Below are positions 43,288 through 53,421 of a stretch of DNA of 64,000 nucleotides, in pieces. Position numbers and translations under genes: made by a program. How positions within the stretch are numbered: the first letter of the stretch is position 1; each line of letters opens with the position of its first letter. A model generated the notes under the pieces. It was not told the origin of the DNA, made no database searches, and was given only the letters and a program-made list of their open reading frames with translations. This stretch comes from Paraburkholderia franconis (lineage in GTDB: Bacteria; Pseudomonadota; Gammaproteobacteria; Burkholderiales; Burkholderiaceae), in contig NZ_WHNP01000036.1 of NCBI RefSeq assembly GCF_009362735.1, positions 1-64,000 on the forward strand. Direction: 5' to 3'.

Positions 43288-43763
43288 TCTCCTATCTCAA
43301 TTTGAGGGGCGTTGCCTTGGACAGTTGCAGTAGTACGTTTTCGAACAGATTCGCCGCCTGAGCGGCAAGACGTCCGCGCTTCTCTCATCTAGCCGCCGTC
43401 TTGCCAGCAGGTAGACGGTGCGCGTCGCAGTTTCATTCCTCGTGCATCCTGTTTAGCGCCATTGGCGCGTAGCGCATTCGCGCACGATCGCGGTCGCCCG
43501 TTGCGGCGTCGCGTTCGCGTGGGGCGCTTGCGCTCACGTGCGCGTACGCCGGCGCATCGCGGCCATTCGCATCCGGTTTGGCCGTGCATGTCCGCCGCGC
43601 CGTATGCGTCGCGTGCGCGGGGACAGGCATGCATGCGCGTGTCCCGACGCAATTCGCCGCGAGCCGTTCGAAATCGTGCGTCCTGTGTGTGTCCGTTGTG
43701 CCGCGCGCATTACACGGCGTCTCGCGACGCCGTCAACGGATCATCAACGATAGTGGAGCCGCC

Positions 43764-43817
43764 ATGCCCGACAGTGACAGTCAGCCGATGAACCCAGATA
43801 CGCCTTTACCGACCTGA
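43764..43817 (+). CDS. Possible 17-residue peptide
   Basis: GTGGAG is six bases from ATG 43764, and the frame encodes MPDSDSQPMNPDTPLPT before TGA. The Asp/Pro composition resembles the small protein at 41206. Too short to be sure. Confidence 0.25.
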   Translation: MPDSDSQPMNPDTPLPT

Positions 43818-43903
43818 GGCAGGCACGCCGAGCGCATTCGATCACCTCGATTCTCCGGCCCTTGCCGCCTCGCATGCACGAGCCTTCGTGCTGGAGAACC
43901 GAC

Positions 43904-44065
43904 ATGCACTTCCTGCTTCTTTCGACATTGCCGCAAACCCGCGAAGCACGCGCGCACTACGACGCGTTCCTTTCGCTGAAGGATGGACGGTGCCGCGTAT
44001 TCGCGACGGCCGTTCGCGCGTTTGACGAGATCGTTGGCCGCCTGAGCGGGCGGTCAGCGGTTTAA
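43904..44065 (+). CDS. Hypothetical protein, 53 residues
   Basis: GGAG lies eight bases before ATG 43904. The peptide begins MHFLLLSTLPQTREARAHYD and is mostly helical. No family is recognised. It ends 42 bp before the NRAMP-type gene and may be cotranscribed. Confidence 0.5.
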   Translation: MHFLLLSTLPQTREARAHYDAFLSLKDGRCRVFATAVRAFDEIVGRLSGRSAV

Positions 44066-44107
44066 ACGGAAATCATTCGACCAATATCCGTTCAAGGGAG
44101 AATAAAA

Positions 44108-45754
44108 ATGGCTACTCCACCACAAGCCCTGCCGACGCGCACCGCAGTTCTCGACGACGCGCACATCGGCGACATCCGCGGCGCGTTCGGCACGATCGCG
44201 CATCACGACACCGCCCCGCGCAATAGCTGGGGCGCGCGTCTGCGCACGCTGCTCGCGATCGTCGGGCCCGGCCTCATCGTGATGGTCGGCGATAACGACG
44301 CGGGCGCCTTCGGCACCTACACGCAAGCCGGACAGAACTACGGCACCACGCTGCTGTGGACGCTGCTGCTGCTCGTGCCCGTGCTGTACGTCAACCAGGA
44401 GATGGTGCTGCGTCTGGGCGCCGTCACAGGCGTCGGTCATGCGCGCCTGATCTTCGAGCGCTTCGGCAAGTTCTGGGGTGCGTTCAGCGTCATCGACCTG
44501 TTCATTCTCAATGCGCTCACGATCGTCACCGAGTTCATCGGCATCACGTTCGTGCTCGACTTCTTCGGCGTATCGAAGATTGCGGGCGTGTGCATCGCGG
44601 CCGCATTGACGATGGCAGCCGTCAGCACCGGCGACTTCAAGCGCTTCGAACGCTTCGCGATCGTGCTGTGCGTGATGAGCCTGCTGCTCGTGCCCGTGCT
44701 CGTGACGATCCACCCGCCCGTCTCGCAGATGGCGCATCACCTCTTCATGCCCGCATGGCCCGCGCACGCGAAGCTCTCGGATGTGATGCTGCTCGTGATC
44801 GGCATCGTCGGCACCACGATTGCGCCGTGGCAACTGTTCTTCCAGCAGAGCTACGTGATCGACAAGCGCATCACGCCGCGCTTCATGAAGTACGAGAAGG
44901 CCGACCTGTGGATCGGCATCGTGTTCGTGCTGATCGGCGCGATCGCGATGATCTCGTTCAGTGCGGCGCTGTTCGGCGGCAAGCCCGAGCTCGGCCAGTT
45001 CACCGATGCGGGCGGCATCATCGCCGGCCTCGAAAAGTATGCGGGCCGCACGCCCGCCGTGCTGTTCGCAGTTGCGCTGCTGGACGCGTGCATCATCGGC
45101 GCGGCGGCTGTGTCGCTGTCGACGGCCTATGCGATCGGTGACGTGTTCAAGATCCGTCACTCGCTGCATCGCGGCGTCGGCGACGCGAAGGGCTTCTACC
45201 TGGTGTACTTCGGCATCGTGGCCGCAGCTGCGGGACTCGTGCTGATTCCGGGCAGCCCGCTCGGCCTGCTGACGGAAGCCGTGCAAACGCTCGCGGGCGT
45301 GCTGCTGCCGAGCGCGACCGTGTTCCTGCTCCTGCTGTGCAACGATCGCGACGTGCTCGGGCCGTGGGTCAACTCGAAGCGGCTGAACCTGTTCACGGGT
45401 TCCGTGGTGTGGGCGCTCGTGCTGCTGTCGATCGTGCTGACGGCGTCAGTCGTGTATCCGGACATCGGCGGACACGCGATCATCGACATTCTCGTCGGCG
45501 GCACGCTGCTCGCTGTGATCGTGCTCGCGGCGACGACGGCGTTGCGCCGCTTGCGCGGCGTGCTGCCGGCCGCTGCGACGGCCGGCATCGTCGGCAAGGT
45601 TGAGCGTGACGCGTGGCGCACACCGCCACTCGCCGATTTGCCGAAGCCCGTGCTGACGCTGTCGCGGCGCATCTGGATGGGCGCGTTGCGCGGCTATCTG
45701 GTGGTGGCCGTCGCGCTCGTGATCGTGAAGGTCGTGCAGCTCGCGATCGCTTGA
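44108..45754 (+). CDS. NRAMP-superfamily divalent cation transporter
   Basis: This 548-residue membrane protein has about 11-12 helices and the NRAMP layout. The first-helix metal motif is G-D62-N63-D64-A65-G66 instead of DPGN, and the sixth-helix motif is A239-P240-W241-Q242 instead of MPH. The family methionine that favours transition metals is therefore replaced by alanine, which is reminiscent of NRAMP-related Mg transporters. The substrate is unknown: Mg, Mn or Co are candidates. It diverges from the cobalt nitrile hydratase operon. The longer tail after the last helices is typical of this subgroup in proteobacteria. AGGGAG lies about eight bases before the ATG. Confidence 0.9.
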   Translation: MATPPQALPTRTAVLDDAHIGDIRGAFGTIAHHDTAPRNSWGARLRTLLAIVGPGLIVMVGDNDAGAFGTYTQAGQNYGTTLLWTLLLLVPVLYVNQEMVLRLGAVTGVGHARLIFERFGKFWGAFSVIDLFILNALTIVTEFIGITFVLDFFGVSKIAGVCIAAALTMAAVSTGDFKRFERFAIVLCVMSLLLVPVLVTIHPPVSQMAHHLFMPAWPAHAKLSDVMLLVIGIVGTTIAPWQLFFQQSYVIDKRITPRFMKYEKADLWIGIVFVLIGAIAMISFSAALFGGKPELGQFTDAGGIIAGLEKYAGRTPAVLFAVALLDACIIGAAAVSLSTAYAIGDVFKIRHSLHRGVGDAKGFYLVYFGIVAAAAGLVLIPGSPLGLLTEAVQTLAGVLLPSATVFLLLLCNDRDVLGPWVNSKRLNLFTGSVVWALVLLSIVLTASVVYPDIGGHAIIDILVGGTLLAVIVLAATTALRRLRGVLPAAATAGIVGKVERDAWRTPPLADLPKPVLTLSRRIWMGALRGYLVVAVALVIVKVVQLAIA

Positions 45755-45956
45755 GCAGGAAGCTTCTCGCGCTATTTTCGAAGAATCCTGATACTCGCTG
45801 ACAGGCGGTTGTGACACAGTATCGACCGTCGGTCCATGGTGCAGGTCACTGCCGGCGCGATGCGGAGCGACAGCACAAAGCCATGAGCGTCGCATCGCGG
45901 TTGATGGGACGTGGACCGGCGCCGATCGCTTGATCGAATACGACCACGCATACGAA

Positions 45957-45990
45957 AACGAGGCGAGCCGCGCTGCGGACTCGCCTCGTT
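45957..45990 (-). terminator. Terminator after the small double-glycine peptide gene
   Basis: AACGAGGCGAG (45957-45967) pairs with CTCGCCTCGTT (45980-45990) around a 12-base loop; on the minus strand TTTTC follows. It ends the 46025-46243 gene. Confidence 0.65.
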
Positions 45991-46024
45991 GCATTTGCGG
46001 ATCAGTTCTGTGGACAACGCGCCA

Positions 46025-46243
46025 TCATTGCAGACGCGGGTCCTGCGGCATCGGCCCATCGTACGGCATGACGACCGGATGCAAGGGCAGCGTCACGTGG
46101 GCGGGCATCGTCACGTCGGGGAGCTTGAGCCATGCCGGCGGTTCCGGCGCTTTTATCGTGAGCATGCCGCCACGCACGGTCTTGGCGGTTTCGCGATCGA
46201 GTTCATCGACCCTCGGCAGGTCTTTCACAAGCAATGTGTTCAT
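46025..46243 (-). CDS. Small peptide with double-glycine leader-like N-terminus
   Basis: This 72-residue product has a leader-like first part, MNTLLVKDLPRVDELD, then RETAKTVRGG. That resembles the double-glycine leaders of secreted bacteriocin-type peptides: acidic Glu-Leu followed by hydrophobic positions and Gly-Gly at 25-26. The remaining 46 residues are proline-rich (APEPPAWLKLPDV, MPQDPRLQ). GGAG is seven bases before ATG 46243 and a terminator follows, so it is a true transcription unit. No peptidase-transporter or modifying enzyme is adjacent. Confidence 0.65.
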   Translation of the reverse strand: MNTLLVKDLPRVDELDRETAKTVRGGMLTIKAPEPPAWLKLPDVTMPAHVTLPLHPVVMPYDGPMPQDPRLQ

Positions 46244-46534
46244 GATGTGTCTCCGGCAACGGTATGTGGAATGGTGAGCGCGAGCGGCGCCGTGCTCGGT
46301 CCACTTGCTGCACGCACCATGCCATCACGCGGTGAAGCCTTATGCGACGGGGTTTGCGTCGACTTCATCACGCGAGGGTGATTGCTGCGGACCAACTGTC
46401 GCTTGTCGAAGTGTTGTCTGGCGGACGGATGCGGGCGTGCTGCCCGCATGGGCCCATTCATCCGATGTGATGCCGATAAAACAGCGCGCTAATTGAACGG
46501 ACTCGAACGGGCGCGGCGCGGATTTTTCGCGCGT

Positions 46535-47287
46535 CTATCGCGGCAGCCACCCAAGCGGATCGACGGGCTTGCCGTCCTTGCGCACTTCGAACTGGATCGA
46601 CGGCACGCCGTTGTTGTCCGTGCCCACCTCGCCGATTGGCTGGCCTTGCGCGACGGCATCGCCTTCCTGCACGAGGAGCCGGCTGTTCTGACCATAGGCG
46701 GTGATCAGCGTGTCGTCGTGCTTGATGATGACGAGCGGCCCATACGCCTCGATGCCCGTTCCCGCGTAGACGACACGTCCCGCGGCGGCCGCTCTCACCT
46801 GATCGCCCGGACGTCCGCCGATCACGATGCCCTTGGTCCTGCCGGGCACGAACGGCTTGAGAATCGGCCCGCGCAACGGCCACACGAGCACGCCCTGGAC
46901 GGGCCCGGCCGGCGCGGCGGCGGGCGGCGGCACGGGTGTCGTCGATGGCGTGGGCGTCGGCACAGGCGTCGTCTGCGCGAAGGACGGCGGCCCGACGCGC
47001 AGCACCTGGCCGGGCGCGACGGGCGATGACAGCGTCAGCCCGTTCCACGTCGCCACGTCCTGCGCATGCTGACCGAACGCGCCCGCGACGCTTTGCAGCG
47101 TATCGCCTGGATTCACGCGATAGAAACCGGCGGGCACGCCATTGGCCGCGGCACCGCCCTGCGTCCGGTACGTGGGCGCCGGCGCCTGCGTCGCTTCCCA
47201 CGGATACGTCGTGCACGCGCCGAGCATGCTCGCGGCGGCGAGCGGCACCAGAAGCTGCGTGACGACGTGTTGCCGTTTTACTGTCAT
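46535..47287 (-). CDS. LysM and degenerate LytM lipoprotein (NlpD-like)
   Basis: This 250-residue protein has a lipoprotein signal ending in LGAC (Cys25), one LysM domain (YRVNPGDTLQSVAGAFG ... LRVG, about 52-98) and a Pro/Thr-rich linker. A C-terminal M23/LytM domain follows. The zinc/catalytic motifs are lost: HxGxD is replaced by RTKGIVIGG and HxH by SIQFEVR. It therefore resembles NlpD/EnvC-type amidase activators rather than hydrolases. GAGGG is about eight bases before ATG 47287. It probably sits in the outer membrane and activates septal amidases. Confidence 0.9.
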   Translation of the reverse strand: MTVKRQHVVTQLLVPLAAASMLGACTTYPWEATQAPAPTYRTQGGAAANGVPAGFYRVNPGDTLQSVAGAFGQHAQDVATWNGLTLSSPVAPGQVLRVGPPSFAQTTPVPTPTPSTTPVPPPAAAPAGPVQGVLVWPLRGPILKPFVPGRTKGIVIGGRPGDQVRAAAAGRVVYAGTGIEAYGPLVIIKHDDTLITAYGQNSRLLVQEGDAVAQGQPIGEVGTDNNGVPSIQFEVRKDGKPVDPLGWLPR

Positions 47288-47518
47288 TTTTGTGGCCCTC
47301 GACGCGGTATGAGACAGCGGCTCTCGAAAGCCTGCCGTCGTTTGAACGTGTAGCGGGATCGAAAATGCAATCTGCGGTGCAATTATTATGCCTCGCTCAT
47401 CGGTCGGCAAAATGACGATCGGCCGACGTCAACGTGTCGGGATTGCCCGACTCGACGCATCCGCCGCCGCGTCCATTCCGTTTGCAATCCCAATCAATTT
47501 ACGCGATCCGGCGAGCGG

Positions 47519-47830
47519 TCATACGCTGCCTTCCGACTCGATCACCAGAATGCGCGCCTCGCCGATGGGATGCGCAACGTGCTCGGTGCCGATCGATGCA
47601 TGGAACACGTCGCCCGTCTCCAGCACCGTCGAGTGCTCGACGCCCGCTTCGCGATAGCGCATCTCCACGCGGCCATCGAGCACGGCGAACACTTCTTCGC
47701 CGTCGTTGACATGCCACTTGTACGGCTGATCGGTCCAGTGCAGACGCGTCGTGATGCCGTTCATGTTCGCGATATCGAGCGCGCCCCACGCACGCTCGGC
47801 GGTGAAGGTTCTGCTGCGGACGATTTTCAT
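47519..47830 (-). CDS. Small cupin-domain protein
   Basis: This 103-residue single cupin has the motif 1 region GEEVFAVLDGRVEMRY with metal-ligand spacing and the motif 2 region GDVFHASIGTEHVAHPIGE. Function is not deducible; such cupins can be metal-binding sensors or isomerases. It is divergent from the 48070 gene. Confidence 0.85.
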   Translation of the reverse strand: MKIVRSRTFTAERAWGALDIANMNGITTRLHWTDQPYKWHVNDGEEVFAVLDGRVEMRYREAGVEHSTVLETGDVFHASIGTEHVAHPIGEARILVIESEGSV

Positions 47831-48069
47831 GACCTGCTCGCGCGATGTCGGTGTCGGGAGGGTCATTATAGTGGCCGTCCCCATCGTGCACGCTGCTTGC
47901 TCGCATCCCGCAGACGACCGTTTCATGCGGTTCGCAAGCCATTGCATAGCTGAAGTGCTCGTCTATACTGAACCTGGTGTCCTGTCAGACGAATAGGCGT
48001 GCGCGGATGGCAATGCGCGGCGAGACGGTCGGTCCACCATCAGTGGTTCGATGCCAGCGAGGAGGTCCG

Positions 48070-48390
48070 ATGAACAAAGCCCTGTTTCTTGCCGTGCAAT
48101 TGAACGTCGACGAGATGACGGCGTCGCCCGCGCTGGTCGAATTGCTCAATGCGCATCTCGTGTTCGCCGTCGATGTCGCCGAAGCCGCCGATGCCCTCGT
48201 GCAACTGGCGAGCGTACGCAAGCTGTCGAGCGGCGTCGAAGCGAGCGTCGAGATTCCCGCCGTCGCCGTCGAGCAACTGCGGCAAGCGCTCGAAACCCTC
48301 AGCGAATACGACCAGTCGTGGCTCTTCGCGCTGGAACCCAACCATGCGCTATTCGACGATTTTGCGCGTCCGCAACGCACGCTGCATTGA
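48070..48390 (+). CDS. Hypothetical protein, 106 residues
   Basis: GAGGAGG lies five bases before ATG 48070. The protein is acidic and alpha-helical (LNVDEMTASPALVELLNAHL, AEAADALVQLASV). No family is recognised. The next gene follows after 55 bp on the same strand. Confidence 0.7.
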   Translation: MNKALFLAVQLNVDEMTASPALVELLNAHLVFAVDVAEAADALVQLASVRKLSSGVEASVEIPAVAVEQLRQALETLSEYDQSWLFALEPNHALFDDFARPQRTLH

Positions 48391-48445
48391 TGCGCCCGCA
48401 ACCCTGAAGAGGTCGGGCATTTCGCCCGCCTATCGAGGATTCATC

Positions 48446-49195
48446 GTGAAAAGTCTTCTGCACATGCGTCGCGCGCCGGCCGGCAATGGCGCCGCGCATC
48501 AGTTTCACTTCGAGGCGCCCGACGTCCCGCACAGCCAACCCGCCCAGATCGACGAGGAACCGATGAGCGACAGCACGCCGTCCGACACGCTCGGCCCATC
48601 GCCCGTCAATCCGCCGTTGCGCCCTGTGACGCCGCTGCATGCAGTACAGCTCGCGCCCGTTCAGCCCAACGGACGCGCCGTGCAACTGGCGGACGCAGCC
48701 GAAGTCGAGCGCATGCTCGACAACGAAGAGCTCACCGTGTTTCATGTATTTCGCACTTTTGACTATTCGGTGAACCTGCTGTTCTATCCGAGGGAACTGA
48801 AATACTTCGTCGCGCTGTTGCAGGACGATCAGTTGTGGCGCGTGCTGACCACGAGCGATCTCAACATGGCGAAGCAGCTCTTTCACCACATGCAGGAACA
48901 GGCGACACGTCTCGCCGACGGCCAGACCCGGCGCTTGCAGCTCGAAGCGCAGAACGAACAGCTGAAGCGCCTGATCGCCGAATCCGAGACGCAGGCCGAG
49001 CGTCTGCGCCAGAGCCTGCAACGCACGGCCGCGCAGGATCAGACCGTCACGAGCCGTCAGCATCAGTTGCGCAAGGAAGTGGCGCAGCTCGAAGCGCAGC
49101 GCACGGCCGCGCAGGCCCAACTGAACAAGATGCATCGCCAGGTGCATCAGCTGAACGTCGCGAGCAACGAGGCGATACCGCATATGCCGCGTTGA
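48446..49195 (+). CDS. DUF2968-family protein
   Basis: This 249-residue product starts at GTG 48446 with GAGGA six bases upstream. The middle part (ELTVFHVFRTFDYSVNLLFY, LQDDQLWRVLTTSD) matches the Burkholderiaceae DUF2968 family. The C-terminal 90 residues form a coiled coil with Gln/Ala heptads (QLEAQNEQLKRLIAE, QLRKEVAQLEAQRT). The function is unknown. A strong terminator follows. Confidence 0.8.
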   Translation: MKSLLHMRRAPAGNGAAHQFHFEAPDVPHSQPAQIDEEPMSDSTPSDTLGPSPVNPPLRPVTPLHAVQLAPVQPNGRAVQLADAAEVERMLDNEELTVFHVFRTFDYSVNLLFYPRELKYFVALLQDDQLWRVLTTSDLNMAKQLFHHMQEQATRLADGQTRRLQLEAQNEQLKRLIAESETQAERLRQSLQRTAAQDQTVTSRQHQLRKEVAQLEAQRTAAQAQLNKMHRQVHQLNVASNEAIPHMPR

Positions 49196-49238
49196 ACGTC
49201 GGCTTTTCGTTTTCTTCTCTTCAGGCGTCAGACGCGGC

Positions 49239-49276
49239 AACGCCGGCCAGGACAATCCTGGCCGGCGTTTTCTTTT
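49239..49276 (+). terminator. Strong terminator after the DUF2968 gene
   Basis: AACGCCGGCCAGGA (49239-49252) pairs with TCCTGGCCGGCGTT (49256-49269), 3-base loop, then TTCTTTT. Confidence 0.9.
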
Positions 49277-49310
49277 ACCGCCTTGCGACGGTCGATGTGT
49301 TCAGTCCGGC

Positions 49311-49637
49311 TTAGTTGCCGAAGAACACCGAGCGCGGACCCTTTTCATCGGCCAGCGAACGAGCCGACGCTTGCGACGTGCCGTTCGTCTGCGCGCCATA
49401 GCCGGTCGTGTCGGCTTGGGCGACCGTGTCTTGCGCGTGGACGCGCGCTTCGGCGGCCTGGATGTGCTTCGGGTATTCCGTGCGATCGGACAGCGGATCG
49501 TAACCGGCCTTTTCCAGACGGACCAGATCGGCGCGAACTTCAGCGCGCGTCAGCGGCTGCTGGTTCGATTGTGCAAACGACGCGACGGGAGCGGAAACAG
49601 CGGCAGCGAGAACGACTGCGGAAATCAGGGCTTTCAT
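49311..49637 (-). CDS. DUF4148 exported protein
   Basis: This 108-residue protein has a signal peptide (about 1-22, ending ASFA) and the DUF4148 core (LTRAEVRADLVRLEKAGYDP ... YPKHIQAAEARV). This family is abundant in Burkholderiaceae and periplasmic; its role is unknown. GGAGG is six bases before ATG 49637. Two short palindromes lie upstream of it, at 49726-49737 and 49754-49773. Confidence 0.88.
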   Translation of the reverse strand: MKALISAVVLAAAVSAPVASFAQSNQQPLTRAEVRADLVRLEKAGYDPLSDRTEYPKHIQAAEARVHAQDTVAQADTTGYGAQTNGTSQASARSLADEKGPRSVFFGN

Positions 49638-49725
49638 GGACAACCTCCGAAAACTTGTTTTTTGATTCGCTTCGAACACCGTGTTCGTTTCAGCGTTGAG
49701 GCAAGTTTAAGGAGGTAAGCGACCT

Positions 49726-49773
49726 AGGGAAATCCCTTATTTAACGAAACTCTATTGTTGGAATTGCAACAAT
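49726..49773. promoter_or_regulatory. Two palindromes upstream of the DUF4148 gene
   Basis: AGGGA/TCCCT (49726-49737) and ATTGTTG/CAACAAT (49754-49773) are inverted repeats in the promoter region of the DUF4148 gene. They may be operators; nothing else supports this. Confidence 0.3.
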
Positions 49774-49886
49774 TAGGCGAAATGCGCGTGAAGCGCGTTT
49801 TTGAGACCATCAAATCGCAACACTGTGTTCCAAAATTCGTGCAACAGCGCCAGCAAGCCCAATCGATGCGAGGCGCAAGAAAGAGA

Positions 49887-49919
49887 AACGCCCCGGCGCC
49901 GCACGTGCGCCGGGGCGTT
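49887..49919 (-). terminator. Terminator of gnd
   Basis: AACGCCCCGGCGC (49887-49899) pairs with GCGCCGGGGCGTT (49907-49919); on the minus strand a T-rich tract follows. It lies 57 bp after the gnd stop. Confidence 0.7.
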
Positions 49920-49975
49920 GCAGGAACAGCCGCTCTGCGAAGCGGAAGCGAACCGAAAGGCGGCTGGCCGTTCCG

Positions 49976-51385
<1,410 letters not shown>

Positions 51386-51750
51386 GTGAATTCTCCAGAT
51401 TCCAGTAAGTCGTGAAGCCGCGCCAGCCATCGAGGCGCGGCGTCGAGGATGAAAGAATAAAAGAAATGCCCGTATGACGCTCGCGTGCTACCGGTTCGCC
51501 GCCGTCCATCCTCGTCCGGCATGGACGATGCGAGCGCCTTTCGACGCGCTTTCGCGTCGACGGCGCGCGATGCCATGCGGCCGATACCGTCTGCCCGTTG
51601 CCGTCCGTTCGAACGTTTCAGTGTTAGTGCGCTCGTTTTCGCAGCGCTGTCGTTGCCTTCGCGTCATCACTATGCACGCTGGCGCGCGCGGCACGCCTCT
51701 CAAGCTTAGTCCGCGAAACGCGGCGCGGCGGAGCGCATCGGCTGCGTGGA
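51386..51750. other. Intergenic region upstream of gnd
   Basis: This 365-bp region should hold the gnd promoter on the minus strand. I see no gene or repeat in it. Confidence 0.4.
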
Positions 51751-52383
51751 TCAGACTTTCGCCGACTGCTGACGTTTCCGGAACACGAGACTGAAGTTGT
51801 TCGCGGGCATCGCGATCGGTTCGTCGCACGCGAAGCCTGCTGCGTCCGCGAGCGCGACGACGTCCTCCATGTCGCGCACGCCCCATGCCGGATTGCGGCT
51901 CCTCAACTGCTCGTCGAATGCCGCGTTGCTCGGCGCCGTATGCGCGCCGCCGCGCCGGTACGGCCCGTACAGATAGAGCACGCCGCCCGGACCCATGAGC
52001 CGCCCCGCGCCGTCGATCAGCGCCTGCGCCGATGACCACGGCGAAATATGGATCATGTTGATGCAGACGATCGCGTCGGCGACATCGATGCCCCATTGGG
52101 CATTGCGCACATCGAGCGCGAGTGGCGCGCGCACGTTGGACAGACCGGTCGCCGCCGTCCATGCGGCAATCGACGCGCGCGCGCCGTCGTCGGGATCGCT
52201 CGGCTGCCAGACGAGTTGCGGCAGCGCCGCGGCGAAGTGGACGGCATGCTGGCCCGTGCCGCTCGCGATTTCGAGCACGGTGCCCGTAGCCGGCAGCACG
52301 CGTTCGAGCACGGCAAGGATCGGCTCGCGGTTGCGCTCGGCGGCAGGCGCGTATTGACGCGCGTTGAGATCAGGCATGGTCAT
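51751..52383 (-). CDS. DUF938 SAM-dependent methyltransferase
   Basis: This 210-residue protein has a class-I methyltransferase glycine-rich motif (VLEIASGTGQHAVHFAAALP), the conserved CINMIHISPW and LYGPYRRGG. The family is often found with housekeeping genes; its substrate is unknown. Two start codons are possible: ATG 52383 and ATG 52377. Neither has a good ribosome site. ATG 52383 lies in a 15-bp tandem repeat. Confidence 0.88.
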   Translation of the reverse strand: MTMPDLNARQYAPAAERNREPILAVLERVLPATGTVLEIASGTGQHAVHFAAALPQLVWQPSDPDDGARASIAAWTAATGLSNVRAPLALDVRNAQWGIDVADAIVCINMIHISPWSSAQALIDGAGRLMGPGGVLYLYGPYRRGGAHTAPSNAAFDEQLRSRNPAWGVRDMEDVVALADAAGFACDEPIAMPANNFSLVFRKRQQSAKV

Positions 52384-52425
52384 CGTGGTTCAGTACATCG
52401 TGGTTCAGTACATCGTGATGCAGGA
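52381..52425. repeat. 15-bp tandem repeats at the methyltransferase start
   Basis: CATCGTGGTTCAGTA occurs exactly twice (52381-52395, 52396-52410), followed by a diverged third copy. On the minus strand each copy contributes an ACGATG, so copy-number changes could alter translation start context. Confidence 0.8.
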
Positions 52426-52509
52426 CGGACGGTACGCATTCGTAACGCGAGGCCGCGATCATACGCGAGCGCATCGAACGTCTCATGGGAAATCGTCCAC
52501 GCCGATTCG

Positions 52510-53412
52510 TCAGCGCGCGGCAAGACTCGCCGCCAGCACCGCGAGCGCATCGCCGCACGGCGCCGGCACTTTCAGCGACAGCAACGGATCGGCGCGCGTG
52601 CGCCCGAGATTGATCGCGGCGATCGGCTTGCCCATCTTCTGCGCCCACACGCAGAAACGATAGCCCGAATACACCATCAGCGACGAGCCGACGACGAGCA
52701 CGGCATCGGCGGCCTCGAGCGCATGCGTCGCGGCTTCGACGCGCGGCTTCGGCACGTTCTCGCCGAAGAACACGACGGCCGGCTTCAACAGCCCGCCGCA
52801 ATCGGGGCACGCGGGCACGCGAAACGCGCCGAGGTCATGCCATTCGAGATGCGCATCGCCATCGGCGGCGGGTTCGGCGATCACGTCGAGCAACGCGGGG
52901 TTCTCGTCGATCAGCCTCTGCTGGATCGATGCGCGCGTATGCTGCGCGCCGCAACCGAGACACGCCACGGCGCCGATGCTGCCGTGCAGCTCGATCACCT
53001 CGCTGCTGCCCGCGCGCTGATGCAGGCCGTCGACGTTCTGCGTGACGAGCGAGCGCACGTGGCTCGCGGATTCGAGCCGCGCGAGCGCGCGATGCGCGGC
53101 GTTCGGCTGGGCCTGCGCGACGACGGGCCAGCCGACCGTGCTGCGCGCCCAGTACCGCTGACGCGACGTGACGGAGCCGAGAAATTCCTGCAGCGTGATG
53201 GGCGGCGAGCGCTTCCATTCGCCGTTTTCGTCGCGATAGCCGGGGATGCCGGAATCGATGCTGATGCCCGCGCCCGTCAGCACGAAGAGCCGCGGATGGC
53301 GTTCGACGAAATCTTGCAGCGCGGCGAGCGCCTGCGGTTCGATCAGCGGGGGCGGGATGTCTTTCATGAGTCGGTCATGAAGTTGCGCGGGACGGTGTTC
53401 GGATGTGGACAT
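52510..53412 (-). CDS. NAD-dependent deacetylase, SIR2 family
   Basis: This 300-residue sirtuin has TGAGISIDSGIPGYRD, TQNVDGLH, the catalytic His in ELHGSIG, zinc Cys pairs CLGCG and CPDCGG, and VVGSSLMVYSG. It removes acetyl or acyl groups from lysines using NAD. It starts nine bases after the stop of the upstream Oxidored-like gene, so they are cotranscribed. Confidence 0.93.
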   Translation of the reverse strand: MSTSEHRPAQLHDRLMKDIPPPLIEPQALAALQDFVERHPRLFVLTGAGISIDSGIPGYRDENGEWKRSPPITLQEFLGSVTSRQRYWARSTVGWPVVAQAQPNAAHRALARLESASHVRSLVTQNVDGLHQRAGSSEVIELHGSIGAVACLGCGAQHTRASIQQRLIDENPALLDVIAEPAADGDAHLEWHDLGAFRVPACPDCGGLLKPAVVFFGENVPKPRVEAATHALEAADAVLVVGSSLMVYSGYRFCVWAQKMGKPIAAINLGRTRADPLLSLKVPAPCGDALAVLAASLAAR

Positions 53413-53421
53413 GCGGCAGGC

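Larger units (their letters stand above)
43118..43903. other. Long region between nitrile hydratase and transporter
   Basis: This 786-bp region holds the nitrile hydratase promoter side, a strong plus-strand promoter (43258-43287) followed by a hairpin (43364-43372 with 43395-43403), and a possible 17-codon frame at 43764. No ordinary gene is evident. Confidence 0.4.
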
